DNA of 64,000 bases from Oscillospiraceae bacterium. GTDB lineage: Bacteria; Bacillota; Clostridia; Oscillospirales; Ruminococcaceae. Each line of letters starts with the position of its first letter. The first letter of the stretch is position 1. The DNA is taken from positions 1 to 64,000 of the forward strand of contig CAAGJO010000004.1 in assembly GCA_900770285.1 (NCBI GenBank). Reading direction: 5' to 3'. The notes below the pieces were generated by a model. That model had not been told where the DNA came from. It did no database searches and saw only the letters and a program-made list of their open reading frames with translations. This document shows, one piece after another, positions 50,938-59,432 of this stretch. Position numbers and translations under genes: made by a program.

Positions 50938-51960
50938 TTATTTACTTGATGAAGTTATTTGGTTTTCATCAGTTTTGCTGCTGATGTCAGATTTGCTGTC
51001 AACTGCAGAATCATAGCTTAGAGGTTCTGTAGTTAGTCCCGGATCGTTGGATTCTGTGGCACGTTTGTTTAAATCATTTGCAATCTTTTTGAAAACCTTA
51101 AAGTTCTGAGCATATTTTTTATTCATATCATCAAGAGAGCAGTTCATGGTTTTCTCAGGCTTTCTGATAGCAAGATAAACATCATTGGGAAGTGATTCAA
51201 AATCCACTTCTTCTGCAAACAATTTCATGTTCAATGACAAACCTTTGTTATTTACATATTTGTTGTCAGGAAACTCTGATTTAACATTATTAAATATTTC
51301 TTGAATAGTTTCGTCTGTATTGGAGTCGCATATAAGCATTAATGCGTCGCCGGATTGCAATGCTCCTGCGACTTTATTTTGATATGCTGTGTGTAAGTCA
51401 TCAAGCTTGTTTTTATCCAGCGGTGCAATAATCACATCTGCTTTAATTTCTCCGTCATCATTTATATCTGTAATATATTTTTCAAAGAATTTCTCAAGCT
51501 CTTCTTCACGGTATTGCAAACCATTGTTAGCTACCATAAGTATTTGCATATCCGGTTTTGTTCTTGATAATGTGTCATATGTTATATATCCAACAACTGC
51601 AATAATAAATACTGCAAATATAATTATCCATTTGAAGTGATACCATATGTTTGCAATCTTTGCTTTCCCGTGAAGTTCAATTTTGGGATCATGATGTTCC
51701 TGAAATTCTTCTGAGTCTTGTATAACACCGTTTTTTAGTTTCAGAAGTTCTATTCTTTCTTCCTGAAGGCGTTTGTCACGTCTTTCGTGTTCCTGTTTTT
51801 CACGTTGCTCTCTGGCTTTTTGAGCTTGTTCTGCTAACAAACGCTGCTTTCTTGCTTGTTCTGCCATTTCTTTTTCATATTCATAGTCTTCATTGGGAAC
51901 AATTTTTTTTGCATCATTTTCTGAGTTGTTTTTCTTTTTATTGTTCATTTTGCTATTCAT
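50938..51960 (-). CDS. One-TM membrane protein with charged coiled-coil N-terminus, unknown function
   Basis: The ~340-residue product is not recognised. A highly charged helix with RLLAEQAQKAREQREKQEHE spans about residues 20-75 inside the cell. A single membrane helix lies at about 107-125 (WIIIFAVFIIAVVGYITY). An outside alpha/beta domain follows (MQILMVANNGLQYREEELE, ADVIIAPLDKNKLDDL, GDALMLICDS) with a pattern like a periplasmic-binding half domain. It ends in a Ser-rich tail. ATG 51960 is preceded by GGAGG at 12 bases, a wide gap; an ATG at 51948 is the alternative. It diverges from the DUF4358-like gene. Confidence 0.65.
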   Translation of the reverse strand: MNSKMNNKKKNNSENDAKKIVPNEDYEYEKEMAEQARKQRLLAEQAQKAREQREKQEHERRDKRLQEERIELLKLKNGVIQDSEEFQEHHDPKIELHGKAKIANIWYHFKWIIIFAVFIIAVVGYITYDTLSRTKPDMQILMVANNGLQYREEELEKFFEKYITDINDDGEIKADVIIAPLDKNKLDDLHTAYQNKVAGALQSGDALMLICDSNTDETIQEIFNNVKSEFPDNKYVNNKGLSLNMKLFAEEVDFESLPNDVYLAIRKPEKTMNCSLDDMNKKYAQNFKVFKKIANDLNKRATESNDPGLTTEPLSYDSAVDSKSDISSKTDENQITSSSK

Positions 51961-52007
51961 ACAATATGTATGCCTCCATAGTTTTGACATTTATAATGAA
52001 TGTAGCT

Positions 52008-52036
52008 ATTATATAATACAATTATTAACTTGTTAT
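52008..52036 (-). promoter_or_regulatory. Candidate promoter for the one-TM protein gene
   Basis: On the minus strand ATAACA (52036-52031), 17-base spacer, TATAAT (52013-52008). The -10 is perfect and the -35 matches 4 of 6. Confidence 0.45.
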
Positions 52037-52054
52037 TAACAAACAAAAATATAA

Positions 52055-52083
52055 TTGATATATTTCAGAAATAGTGTTATAAT
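52055..52083 (+). promoter_or_regulatory. Promoter of the DUF4358-like lipoprotein unit
   Basis: TTGATA (52055-52060), 17-base spacer, TATAAT (52078-52083). It overlaps the longest open frame upstream of the lipoprotein, confirming the later ATG. Confidence 0.88.
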
Positions 52084-52102
52084 TTACAAGAGGAGAGATG
52101 CT

Positions 52103-52567
52103 ATGAAAAAAATCTGTCTTACCGTATGTTTGTGTTTGATTTCATTTATGCTTATTTCCTGCACGGAATCTAAAAGCAATTTATCGGCTGATGAAATTGT
52201 AACAGCTGTTATGGAAAAGCATATAGATGAGAAAATTGATTCCATGTTGAATATATCAGATGATATGTTTATAAATAACTGTGAGAAGCTTTATGGCATT
52301 GATTCTGATAAAATATCTGATGGTGCATATGCTTATTCAAAAGATTCTCAATACGCTGATGAAATATCTGTGCTTAAATGTGATGATGCAGAAGAGATTT
52401 TAAATAAAAGATTAGAAAATAGGAAAGGAGTTTTTGCAGGCTATAGCGTTACTGAAGCGGAAAAATTAGATAATGCTAGAATCTTTTCAAAAGACGGATT
52501 CTGTTTTTTAATAGTATCTGACAATGCACAGCAGCTGCAAACCGAAATAAACAATTTTATGGATTAG
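52103..52567 (+). CDS. DUF4358-like lipoprotein
   Basis: A 154-residue lipoprotein. The signal peptide MKKICLTVCLCLISFMLISC ends at a lipobox (LISC) with the lipid-bearing Cys at 20. The mature part starts with SADEIVTAVMEKH and contains ADEISVLKCDDAEEILNK, which fits the DUF4358 pattern seen in many gut Clostridia. Function is unknown. AGGAGAG lies before ATG 52103. It is followed after 9 bases by an MIF-like gene, so the two share a transcript. Confidence 0.75.
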   Translation: MKKICLTVCLCLISFMLISCTESKSNLSADEIVTAVMEKHIDEKIDSMLNISDDMFINNCEKLYGIDSDKISDGAYAYSKDSQYADEISVLKCDDAEEILNKRLENRKGVFAGYSVTEAEKLDNARIFSKDGFCFLIVSDNAQQLQTEINNFMD

Positions 52568-52576
52568 GAGGAAATT

Positions 52577-52918
52577 ATGCCATTTATAAATGTGAAAACC
52601 AATGTAAGTGTTTCAAATGATAAACAAGAAAGTTTAAAATCTGCTTTGGGTAAAGCGATTTCTATAATTCCGGGGAAATCGGAGAACTGGCTTATGGTTG
52701 GTATTGAATCTGAATATGTTCTTTATTTTCAGGGGACAGATGCACCCGCCGCAATGGTTGAGGTAAGCATTTATGGAGAAGCTGATTCTTCATCTTTAAA
52801 TGCTTTGACAGGTGAGATCTGCAAAATTATAAACCAGAATCTTTATATTGATACTTCACGTACTTATGTTAAATATATGCAGACTCCCGATTGGGGTTGG
52901 AACGGAGCTAATTTCTGA
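52577..52918 (+). CDS. MIF/tautomerase-superfamily protein
   Basis: The 113-residue protein has the macrophage-migration-inhibitory-factor pattern: the catalytic N-terminal Pro (after Met removal), a Lys-rich helix, NWLMVGIES, the APAAMVEVSIYG strand, and the C-terminal WGWNGANF. Bacterial MIF homologues have tautomerase activity on phenylpyruvate-like compounds, with unclear natural roles. GGAGG precedes ATG 52577. No signal peptide is present. Confidence 0.85.
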   Translation: MPFINVKTNVSVSNDKQESLKSALGKAISIIPGKSENWLMVGIESEYVLYFQGTDAPAAMVEVSIYGEADSSSLNALTGEICKIINQNLYIDTSRTYVKYMQTPDWGWNGANF

Positions 52919-52958
52919 AAAATTTATAAATTTATATTTATCTAATTAAATATATAAT

Positions 52959-52996
52959 AAGCGTTGGTTATCTATAATAGATTTCCAACGCTTCTT
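52959..52996. terminator. Hairpin terminator between the MIF-like gene and tRNA-Arg
   Basis: AAGCGTTGG (52959-52967) pairs with CCAACGCTT (52985-52993). Inner bases add ATCTAT/ATAGAT. T-rich tails are present on both sides, so it can also end the tRNA transcript from the minus strand. Confidence 0.8.
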
Positions 52997-53050
52997 TATG
53001 CAAAACATTAATTTTTATTCTTTAATTCTTAATATACTGTGTGTTATCAA

Positions 53051-53127
53051 TGGTGCGCCTGACAGGAATCGAACCTGCGACCTCAAGAGTCGGAGTCTTG
53101 CGCTCTATCCAACTGAGCTACAGACGC
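53051..53127 (-). tRNA. tRNA-Arg(CCG)
   Basis: On the minus strand a 77-base cloverleaf includes the encoded CCA. The acceptor GCGTCTG pairs with CAGGCGC (one wobble); the D arm contains AGCTCAGTTGGATAGAGC; the anticodon stem CAAGA/TCTTG holds the loop CTCCGAC, giving anticodon CCG; and the T arm has GGTTCGATTCC. It reads the rare arginine codon CGG. Confidence 0.97.
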
Positions 53128-53214
53128 ATATGGACAGCCGCTTATGCGCAGCTGTCAGTGTATTTTTTATCAAATAGTAAAAAAGTATGTTTACATTGAT
53201 GTTCCTGGTTAAGT

Positions 53215-55158
53215 TTATCTAAGCTTTGAACCGCAAGGCAGACTTTGGTCAGGGAAGATAACGCTTGCTGAACCGTCAGGTGCATCAGCAGCACAAATCA
53301 TACCGTTGGATTCAACACCACAGAGTTTAACGGGTTTGAGATTTGCAACGAGAATAATTTTTTTGCCAATTAAGTCTTCTGGCTTGTACCATTGTGATAT
53401 GCCGGATACAACCTGTCTTCCGCCCATGCCATCGTCAAGCTGGAGACAAAGAAGCTTTTTGGATTTTTTTACTTTTTCGCATGATTTAACAAGTGCAACA
53501 CGAAGGTCAACCTTTGCAAAATCATCAATAGTAATCTTATCTGCAACAGGAGCGACTTCTATTTCAGGTTCTTCCTTTGGTGCATTGCTGCCTATGATTT
53601 TGTTAAGCTCGTCGATCTCTTTGTCAACATCAATTCTTGGGAAGATTATATCGCCCTTCTGAACTTTAACGTCTAAAGGCAAAACATTGAATTTGTCAGC
53701 ATTTTCATAGGTTACGTCATTAGTTTTTGCACCGATCTGCTCCCAGATTTTTGGCATTGTAGAAGGCATAAATGGTGAAAGTATTGCAGAAATAACTCTG
53801 ATTGCTTCAAGGAGATTGTATAGAACTGTTGCAAGACGTGGTTTGTTTGCTTCGTTCTTTGCAAGAACCCATGGAGTTGTTTCGTCAATGTATTTGTTTG
53901 CACGGGAAACGACCTTGAAAATTTCAGCAAGAATGTTGTTTAGCTGGGTCTTGTCAAGGAAATCGTCACATTTAGCTCTTAAGGAGGTTACTTCAGCAAT
54001 CAGTTCATCATCAAAATCGCCTGCACAGCGTTCTGTGATAAGTGTTCCGTTAAAGTATTTGTCAACCATTGCAACAGTTCTTGAAACAAGGTTTCCCAAG
54101 CCATTTGCCAGGTCGGAGTTTATTCTGTTTATCATAATTTCGTTGGAGAATGAGCTGTCTGCACCAAGAGCCATTTCACGGAGAATATGGTATCTGATTG
54201 AATCAGCACCGTAGCGTTCACCGAGAATGAATGGATCAACAACGTTTCCGAGAGATTTACTCATCTTCTGTCCGTTGAATGTTATCCAGCCGTGAACAGC
54301 AAGATGTTTTGGCAATGGCAAATCAAGAGCCATAAGCATTGCAGGCCAGATAATGGCATGGAATCTCATTATATCCTTTGCAACCATGTGTACATCTGCA
54401 GGCCAGTATTTGTCATAGTCGTCATATTTTTCGTTCCAGAAACCAAGTGCTGAAATATAGTTTGAAAGTGCGTCAATCCATACATAAACTACATGGTCAG
54501 GATCAAATGTTACGGGAATGCCCCATTTGAATGATGTTCTCGATACGCAAAGGTCTTCAAGTCCCGGTTTGATAAAGTTGTTTACAAGCTCAACAGCACG
54601 TGTTTTTGGCTGGAGGTAGTCTGTTTCTGTGAGAAGCTTTTCAATTCTGTCTGCGAATGGAGACATTTTAAAGAAATAAGCCTCTTCCTTGGCCTCTGTA
54701 ACAGGGCGGTGACATTCAGGGCAGCAGCCGTTTTCGTCTAACTGAGATTCAGTCCAGAAGCTTTCGCATGGTGTGCAATATTTGCCCTTGTATTCGCCTT
54801 TATAGATATATCCTTTGTCATAAAGAGCCTTAAATATTTTCTGAACAGTTTCAACATGATAATCGTCTGTAGTACGGATATATCTGTCATAGCTGATATT
54901 CATAAAGCTCCAAAGCTTTTTGAAGTTTTCCACAATTCTGTCTACATACTCCTTAGGAGTAATTCCTTCTTCAGCAGCTTTTTGTTCAATTTTAAGTCCA
55001 TGCTCATCAGTTCCTGTAAGAAACATTACATCATAACCCTGCATACGTCTATATCTAGCAATAGAATCACAGGCTACAGTAGTATAGCAGTGTCCGATAT
55101 GAGGATTACCCGAGGGATAATAAATCGGAGTAGTAATATAAAAAGGTTTCTTTTCCAT
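53215..55158 (-). CDS. metG: Methionyl-tRNA synthetase
   Basis: MetG charges tRNA-Met. The ~647 residues have the HIGH-type motif YPSGNPHIGHCY, the zinc knuckle CTPCESFWTESQLDENGC with a following CPEC, the signature GQKMSKSLGN, the anticodon-binding helical domain, and a C-terminal tRNA-binding EMAP-like domain (IDDFAKVDLRVALVKSCEKV) for dimerisation. ATG 55158 is used since the GTG at 55167 is 2 bases from the AAAGGA site. No T-box leader is present; the leader is short. Confidence 0.96.
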   Translation of the reverse strand: MEKKPFYITTPIYYPSGNPHIGHCYTTVACDSIARYRRMQGYDVMFLTGTDEHGLKIEQKAAEEGITPKEYVDRIVENFKKLWSFMNISYDRYIRTTDDYHVETVQKIFKALYDKGYIYKGEYKGKYCTPCESFWTESQLDENGCCPECHRPVTEAKEEAYFFKMSPFADRIEKLLTETDYLQPKTRAVELVNNFIKPGLEDLCVSRTSFKWGIPVTFDPDHVVYVWIDALSNYISALGFWNEKYDDYDKYWPADVHMVAKDIMRFHAIIWPAMLMALDLPLPKHLAVHGWITFNGQKMSKSLGNVVDPFILGERYGADSIRYHILREMALGADSSFSNEIMINRINSDLANGLGNLVSRTVAMVDKYFNGTLITERCAGDFDDELIAEVTSLRAKCDDFLDKTQLNNILAEIFKVVSRANKYIDETTPWVLAKNEANKPRLATVLYNLLEAIRVISAILSPFMPSTMPKIWEQIGAKTNDVTYENADKFNVLPLDVKVQKGDIIFPRIDVDKEIDELNKIIGSNAPKEEPEIEVAPVADKITIDDFAKVDLRVALVKSCEKVKKSKKLLCLQLDDGMGGRQVVSGISQWYKPEDLIGKKIILVANLKPVKLCGVESNGMICAADAPDGSASVIFPDQSLPCGSKLR

Positions 55159-55195
55159 TAAAATCACTGTCCTTTAAATCTTTAGAATTATTTTA

Positions 55196-55224
55196 ATTAT
55201 ATACTTTTTACAGCATTTCGTCAA
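55196..55224 (-). promoter_or_regulatory. Promoter of metG
   Basis: On the minus strand TTGACG (55224-55219), 17-base spacer, TATAAT (55201-55196). Confidence 0.88.
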
Positions 55225-55303
55225 GTGTAAAACCTAAAAGTGTCATTTTTATTAATACAAAATGAATATTAGTTGTAATTATACGGAAAATTATAAAAAA
55301 TAG

Positions 55304-55332
55304 TTGTGCTTGGCGAATAAATATGATATAAT
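55304..55332 (+). promoter_or_regulatory. Promoter of the Asp23-nusB-recN run
   Basis: TTGTGC (55304-55309), 17-base spacer, TATAAT (55327-55332). It lies inside the longest upstream extension of the Asp23 frame, so the real start must be downstream. Confidence 0.75.
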
Positions 55333-55378
55333 AAATGTGTATAAGTATAGCTTAAAAGTGCTGATGGGAGGTATTATT

Positions 55379-55711
55379 GTGAGAAACAGCAATAAAAGTC
55401 TGCATATAAGCGAAGACGTAATTATAGGTACAATAGTTAATGCTGTCATGGAGATTGACGGGGTTAATAAGATTGCACCAATGCCAAAAACGATTAAGCA
55501 ATTGTGGTTTAATAAACCCAGTCATGGAGAAATAAAAATTGATATGTCAAAAGATGTACTTTCGGTTTCAATGGGAGTTATTTTGAAAAACGGTGTTAAG
55601 GCGTTAGCTGTATCGGAAAATATTCAGAACTCTGTAAAGGACGCTGCTCAGAATATGCTTGGCATAACCGTTTCAAAGGTTGATGTAACAATCAGAGGTA
55701 TAGATAATTAA
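55379..55711 (+). CDS. Asp23/Gls24 family envelope stress protein (YqhY-like)
   Basis: About 110 residues starting at GTG 55379, which has GGGAGG 7 bases upstream. The family pattern is seen: ISEDVIIGTIVNAVMEIDGV, then SVSMGVILKNGVKALAVSENIQNSVKDAA and a final VDVTIRGI. In Firmicutes yqhY lies before nusB near accBC; its product has been tied to lipid synthesis control, and Asp23 of staphylococci to envelope stress. No accBC genes are seen here. Confidence 0.88.
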   Translation: MRNSNKSLHISEDVIIGTIVNAVMEIDGVNKIAPMPKTIKQLWFNKPSHGEIKIDMSKDVLSVSMGVILKNGVKALAVSENIQNSVKDAAQNMLGITVSKVDVTIRGIDN

Positions 55712-55726
55712 AAAGGATGTGTTGGT

Positions 55727-56143
55727 GTGTCTGTAAAAAGACGAGATGTAAGAGAAAGTGCTTTTATATTAATTTTTGAAAGCTCTTTTCAGGATAATTC
55801 AATAGATCAAATAGCACAGATATCATTGGAAAATGATGATATTCTAATCAATGATGATGTTATTAAACTGGCTAAAAATGTATGTGACAATGCTGAAAAG
55901 CTGGATGAGATAATATCTAAATACAGCAAGAAAAGAGCAGTTGAAAGAATTCCGAAGGTGAATCTCTCTATTTTAAGACTTGCGATTTATGAAGCTGTTT
56001 ATGATGATAAAGTACCGGTAAATGTAGCTATCAGTGAGGCAGTTGCTTTGGCTGAAAAATATGCTCTTGATGCTGATGTGTCATTTATCAACGGCGTATT
56101 GGGATCTTTTTCAAGAAGTGATGATGCTTTGAAAAATGAGTAA
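55727..56143 (+). CDS. nusB: Transcription antitermination factor NusB
   Basis: NusB binds boxA RNA with NusE to keep rRNA transcription going. The 138-residue, all-helical protein has VRESAFILIFESSFQD at the start and IPKVNLSILRLAIYEAVYD, VNVAISEAVALAEKYA and SFINGVLGS later. The start is GTG 55727, with AAGGATG upstream. It overlaps the next gene by 8 bases. Confidence 0.95.
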   Translation: MSVKRRDVRESAFILIFESSFQDNSIDQIAQISLENDDILINDDVIKLAKNVCDNAEKLDEIISKYSKKRAVERIPKVNLSILRLAIYEAVYDDKVPVNVAISEAVALAEKYALDADVSFINGVLGSFSRSDDALKNE

Positions 56144-57083
56144 AGTATTAGGAATAGATACAAGCAACTATACCACTTCTGTTTCATTGCTGGATACTTC
56201 AGATATGACAGTAGTACAGAAAAAAATGATGCTGCCTGTGAAATTTGGCGAAAAAGGGATACGACAGTCTGATGCAGTTTTTCATCATACACAGCAGCTG
56301 CCTGTCGTTATGAATCAGTTATTTTCAGGATGTGGCCATTGTATCCCTGATAGTGTAGGAGTGTCATTTTCCCCGAGATTGGTAAAAGGTTCATATATGC
56401 CTTGTTTTACCGTGGGAAGCGGCTTTGCCGATTCTCTTGGGGCTGTGTTGGGTATCATACCGGATAAAACATCTCATCAAATTGGTCATATTCTTGCCGG
56501 ACTTTATTCCTGCAAAAGACTTGATTTGCTTAATATTGATAATCCATTTATGGCTTTTCACGCCAGTGGTGGAACAACTGATTTGCTTTTATGTACGCCT
56601 GATAAGGATAGTATCCTTGACGTGACTGAAATCGGACACTCTCTTGATTTAAAAGCAGGTCAGGCTGTGGACAGAGTCGGAGTGATGCTTAGTATGGCTT
56701 TTCCCTGCGGCAAAGAGCTTGATAAGCTTGCTTGTAAAAGCAGTAAAAGCTTTAAATTGAAACCGTCAATCAAAGAAAAGAGCTGCTGTCTTTCAGGAGT
56801 TGAAAATAAATGCAGGCAAATGTATGAAAATAGCAAGCCTCCGGAGGATATAGCAAAATACTGTCTTGACTTTCTTGTGGCATCATTCTGCGGAATGATA
56901 AGCAATGCACGTAAGGAATATGGAGAGCTGCCGCTTGTTTGTGTCGGCGGCGTCATGTCTAACAGTATGATTAATGCACATATCTCTGAAAGGTTTGGCG
57001 CATATTTTGCAAAACCCGAGTTTTCATGTGATAATGCAGTTGGAACGGCTGTATATAGTGCTTTAAAAAAAGGAATGATATAG
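56136..57083 (+). CDS. TsaD/Kae1-like metal-binding paralogue
   Basis: A 315-residue ASKHA-fold protein of the peptidase M22/Kae1 superfamily. Visible: LGIDTSNYTTSVSLLD (nucleotide loop), the metal-binding pair in SHQIGHILAG, FHASGGTTDLLL, and VCVGGVMSNSMI near the end. It is shorter and more divergent than true TsaD, which makes the t6A tRNA modification. In Clostridia this paralogue commonly lies between nusB and xseA, and its function is not known to me. It overlaps nusB and is followed within 1 base by xseA. Confidence 0.8.
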   Translation: MSKVLGIDTSNYTTSVSLLDTSDMTVVQKKMMLPVKFGEKGIRQSDAVFHHTQQLPVVMNQLFSGCGHCIPDSVGVSFSPRLVKGSYMPCFTVGSGFADSLGAVLGIIPDKTSHQIGHILAGLYSCKRLDLLNIDNPFMAFHASGGTTDLLLCTPDKDSILDVTEIGHSLDLKAGQAVDRVGVMLSMAFPCGKELDKLACKSSKSFKLKPSIKEKSCCLSGVENKCRQMYENSKPPEDIAKYCLDFLVASFCGMISNARKEYGELPLVCVGGVMSNSMINAHISERFGAYFAKPEFSCDNAVGTAVYSALKKGMI

Positions 57084-57084
57084 C

Positions 57085-58269
57085 TTGAGTTCAATTTTAT
57101 CAGTTTCTCAGCTTAATAAATATATACATTTTAAGATACAATCAGATTTAAAATTAAAGGGAATTGCTGTACGAGGAGAACTTTCTAATTTTAATATAAA
57201 TTACAGGTCAGGTCATGCATATTTCAGTTTGAAGGATGAAGAATGTGCAGTCAGATGCATAATGTTTTCAAATAACGTAGAGAAACTTAAATTTATGCCT
57301 GAAAACGGAATGAGTGTTCTTGTAATTGGAAATGTTGACGTTTACGAACGTGACGGCGTGTATCAGATTTCAGCATATGAAATACACCCGGAAGGCTTAG
57401 GGGCAATTAATAAGGGTATTGAACAGCTAAAAAATAAGCTTGAAAAAATGGGATTGTGCAGTCAGGAGATAAAAAGGCCTATACCCATTATGCCTAAAAA
57501 AATTGCCGTTGTAACATCTCCAGCCGGTGCTGCGCTTCAGGACATAATAAATATTCTTTCACGAAGATATCCTGTTTGTGAACTTCTTGTGTTTTCAGCT
57601 CTGGTGCAGGGAGAATCAGCGGCAGACTCTATATGTTCAGCTCTTGCAAAAGCCGACAGCTGCGGGGCCGATACATTAATCCTTGCAAGGGGCGGTGGTT
57701 CAATTGAGGACCTTATGCCGTTTAATTCTGAAAAGGTTGCAATGGCTGTGGCAAATTGTTTAACTCCTACTATAACAGCCGTTGGACATGAAACGGATAC
57801 CACCATTGTTGATTTAGTTTCAGATTTGCGTGCACCTACACCGTCGGCAGCGGCAGAGCTTGCTTCGCCAAAAACAGAAGAGCTTTTGAATACTATTGAT
57901 TTAATGACAAACAGAATGACTAAAGCTTTGGATGTTTCCTTGTCAAAGAAATCTGATGTACTCTCTCAATATTCTCATAAAATAAAATTGCTTGCTCCTG
58001 ATAAGAAACTGAATAGTAGCTTGGATAGTCTTGATAATACTATTGAGAAACTTAACAGATTAGCTGAAAATAAAATAAATAAGAATGAGTTAAAGCTTTC
58101 AAAATATGTTTCGCAGCTTTCCGCTTTAAGTCCGCTGAATGTACTTAACAGAGGTTATTCAATTACAACAAAGGATGGAAAAGTGATTTATGAAGGTGAA
58201 AAATTATCGTCGGGTGACGAGGTTGAAATTACATTCAGCGATACACGCCGCAGTGCAAAAATTTTTTAG
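57085..58269 (+). CDS. xseA: Exonuclease VII large subunit
   Basis: XseA with XseB forms the ATP-independent, metal-independent single-strand exonuclease. The 394 residues have an OB-fold N-terminus (VRGELSNFNINYRSGHAYFSL), a catalytic domain (VVTSPAGAALQDI, ARGGGSIEDLMPFN, AVGHETDTTIVDLV and DLRAPTPSAAAE), then a helical region that binds XseB, and the NRGYSI end. The start is TTG 57085; the AAAGGA site is within the end of the previous gene. Confidence 0.95.
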   Translation: MSSILSVSQLNKYIHFKIQSDLKLKGIAVRGELSNFNINYRSGHAYFSLKDEECAVRCIMFSNNVEKLKFMPENGMSVLVIGNVDVYERDGVYQISAYEIHPEGLGAINKGIEQLKNKLEKMGLCSQEIKRPIPIMPKKIAVVTSPAGAALQDIINILSRRYPVCELLVFSALVQGESAADSICSALAKADSCGADTLILARGGGSIEDLMPFNSEKVAMAVANCLTPTITAVGHETDTTIVDLVSDLRAPTPSAAAELASPKTEELLNTIDLMTNRMTKALDVSLSKKSDVLSQYSHKIKLLAPDKKLNSSLDSLDNTIEKLNRLAENKINKNELKLSKYVSQLSALSPLNVLNRGYSITTKDGKVIYEGEKLSSGDEVEITFSDTRRSAKIF

Positions 58270-58284
58270 AAGGGACTTTTTATT

Positions 58285-58485
58285 ATGACATATGAAGAGT
58301 CAATGAAAAGACTTGGTGAAATTGTAAAGGCTTTGGAAGAGGATAAGCTTTCCTTGGATGAGGCTTTAGATCTATATAAAGAAGGGGTTGAGCTTTCCGT
58401 TGACTGTAAAAAGTCATTGGAATCTGCAAAACTTCGTGTCAAAATGCTTTCTGAAAAAGAATCTGAAAATGATACGGAACACTAG
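58285..58485 (+). CDS. xseB: Exonuclease VII small subunit
   Basis: This 66-residue helical hairpin protein matches XseB: MTYEESMKRLGEIVKALEED followed by LSLDEALDLYKEGVEL. It wraps around XseA helices. It has AAGGGAC upstream and lies 15 bases from xseA. Confidence 0.95.
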   Translation: MTYEESMKRLGEIVKALEEDKLSLDEALDLYKEGVELSVDCKKSLESAKLRVKMLSEKESENDTEH

Positions 58486-58526
58486 AGTTCCTATTATATG
58501 ATTGATTGAAAGGAATGGTCATAGTC

Positions 58527-59417
58527 ATGACTGATAAAAATAATGCTTTGCTGCAGGATTACTGCAATAAAATTGAGGAAAAATTAAAAGAATTTACTGC
58601 GGATAAATCTTCACCGCAGTCTGTAATATATGAGGCTATGGAGTATTCACTTATGGCAGGGGGAAAGCGCTTAAGACCTGTTCTTATGCTTGAATTCTGT
58701 AAGATGTGCGGAGGAAATCCTGATGATATTCTTGATATTGCCTGTACTATTGAGATGATTCATACTTTTTCTCTTATTCACGATGATCTGCCATGTATGG
58801 ATGATGATGATTACCGCAGAGGAAAACCGTCATGCCATAAGCAGTTTCCCGAGAATATAGCTTTGCTGGCAGGAGATGCACTGAACACTTTGCCATTTGA
58901 AGTTATTGCAAACAGTGCAATGGAGGGGAAGATATCTTCAAAAAAGGCTGTAATGCTTACATCAGTTCTTGCTAAAGCTGTAGGCTGCAGCGGTATGATT
59001 GGCGGTCAGGTCATGGATCTTCAGGCTGAAGGCAAGGAGATTTCTCTTGAAACGCTTAATGCTTTGCAGGATAAAAAGACAGGTGCATTAATTGAAGCAG
59101 CTTGCGTTATGGGCGTCATTTTAGGCGGTGATATGGATAAACTGCCTTTGGCAGCAGGTTATGCAGATTGTCTTGGCAGAGCTTTTCAGATAGTTGACGA
59201 TATACTTGATGTTACCGGAAGCTTTGAAGAGCTTGGCAAGCCTATAGGCAGCGATTCAGAGCAGCATAAAAATACATATGTTTCTCTTATGGGGCTTGAA
59301 AGCTCTAAACAGGAAGCTGGAATGCTTACAGAGGATGCGCTTATGTATCTTGAAAAATTTGATAACAATGATTTTCTTGTAGAACTTACAGAAAGTCTTT
59401 TGAATCGAAGAAATTAA
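58527..59417 (+). CDS. ispA: Polyprenyl (farnesyl) diphosphate synthase
   Basis: A cytosolic prenyltransferase that joins isopentenyl and dimethylallyl diphosphates to C15. The product is 296 residues. First Asp-rich motif LIHDDLPCMDDDDYRRGKP, second DDILDVTG; GGKRLRPVL is the substrate loop. Residues before the first Asp-rich motif and its DDxxxxD form suggest a C15 type. ATG 58527 is used; AAAGGA is 12 bases upstream and directly touches an earlier ATG at 58515. Stands in the usual xseB-ispA-dxs order. Confidence 0.93.
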   Translation: MTDKNNALLQDYCNKIEEKLKEFTADKSSPQSVIYEAMEYSLMAGGKRLRPVLMLEFCKMCGGNPDDILDIACTIEMIHTFSLIHDDLPCMDDDDYRRGKPSCHKQFPENIALLAGDALNTLPFEVIANSAMEGKISSKKAVMLTSVLAKAVGCSGMIGGQVMDLQAEGKEISLETLNALQDKKTGALIEAACVMGVILGGDMDKLPLAAGYADCLGRAFQIVDDILDVTGSFEELGKPIGSDSEQHKNTYVSLMGLESSKQEAGMLTEDALMYLEKFDNNDFLVELTESLLNRRN

Positions 59418-59432
59418 CGGGGGAGTTTTTAA

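Noticed and set aside
55159..55224. T-box leader for metG
   Set aside because: Distance from promoter to start is about 40 bases, far too short for a T-box; no AGGGTGG-like motif or specifier loop.
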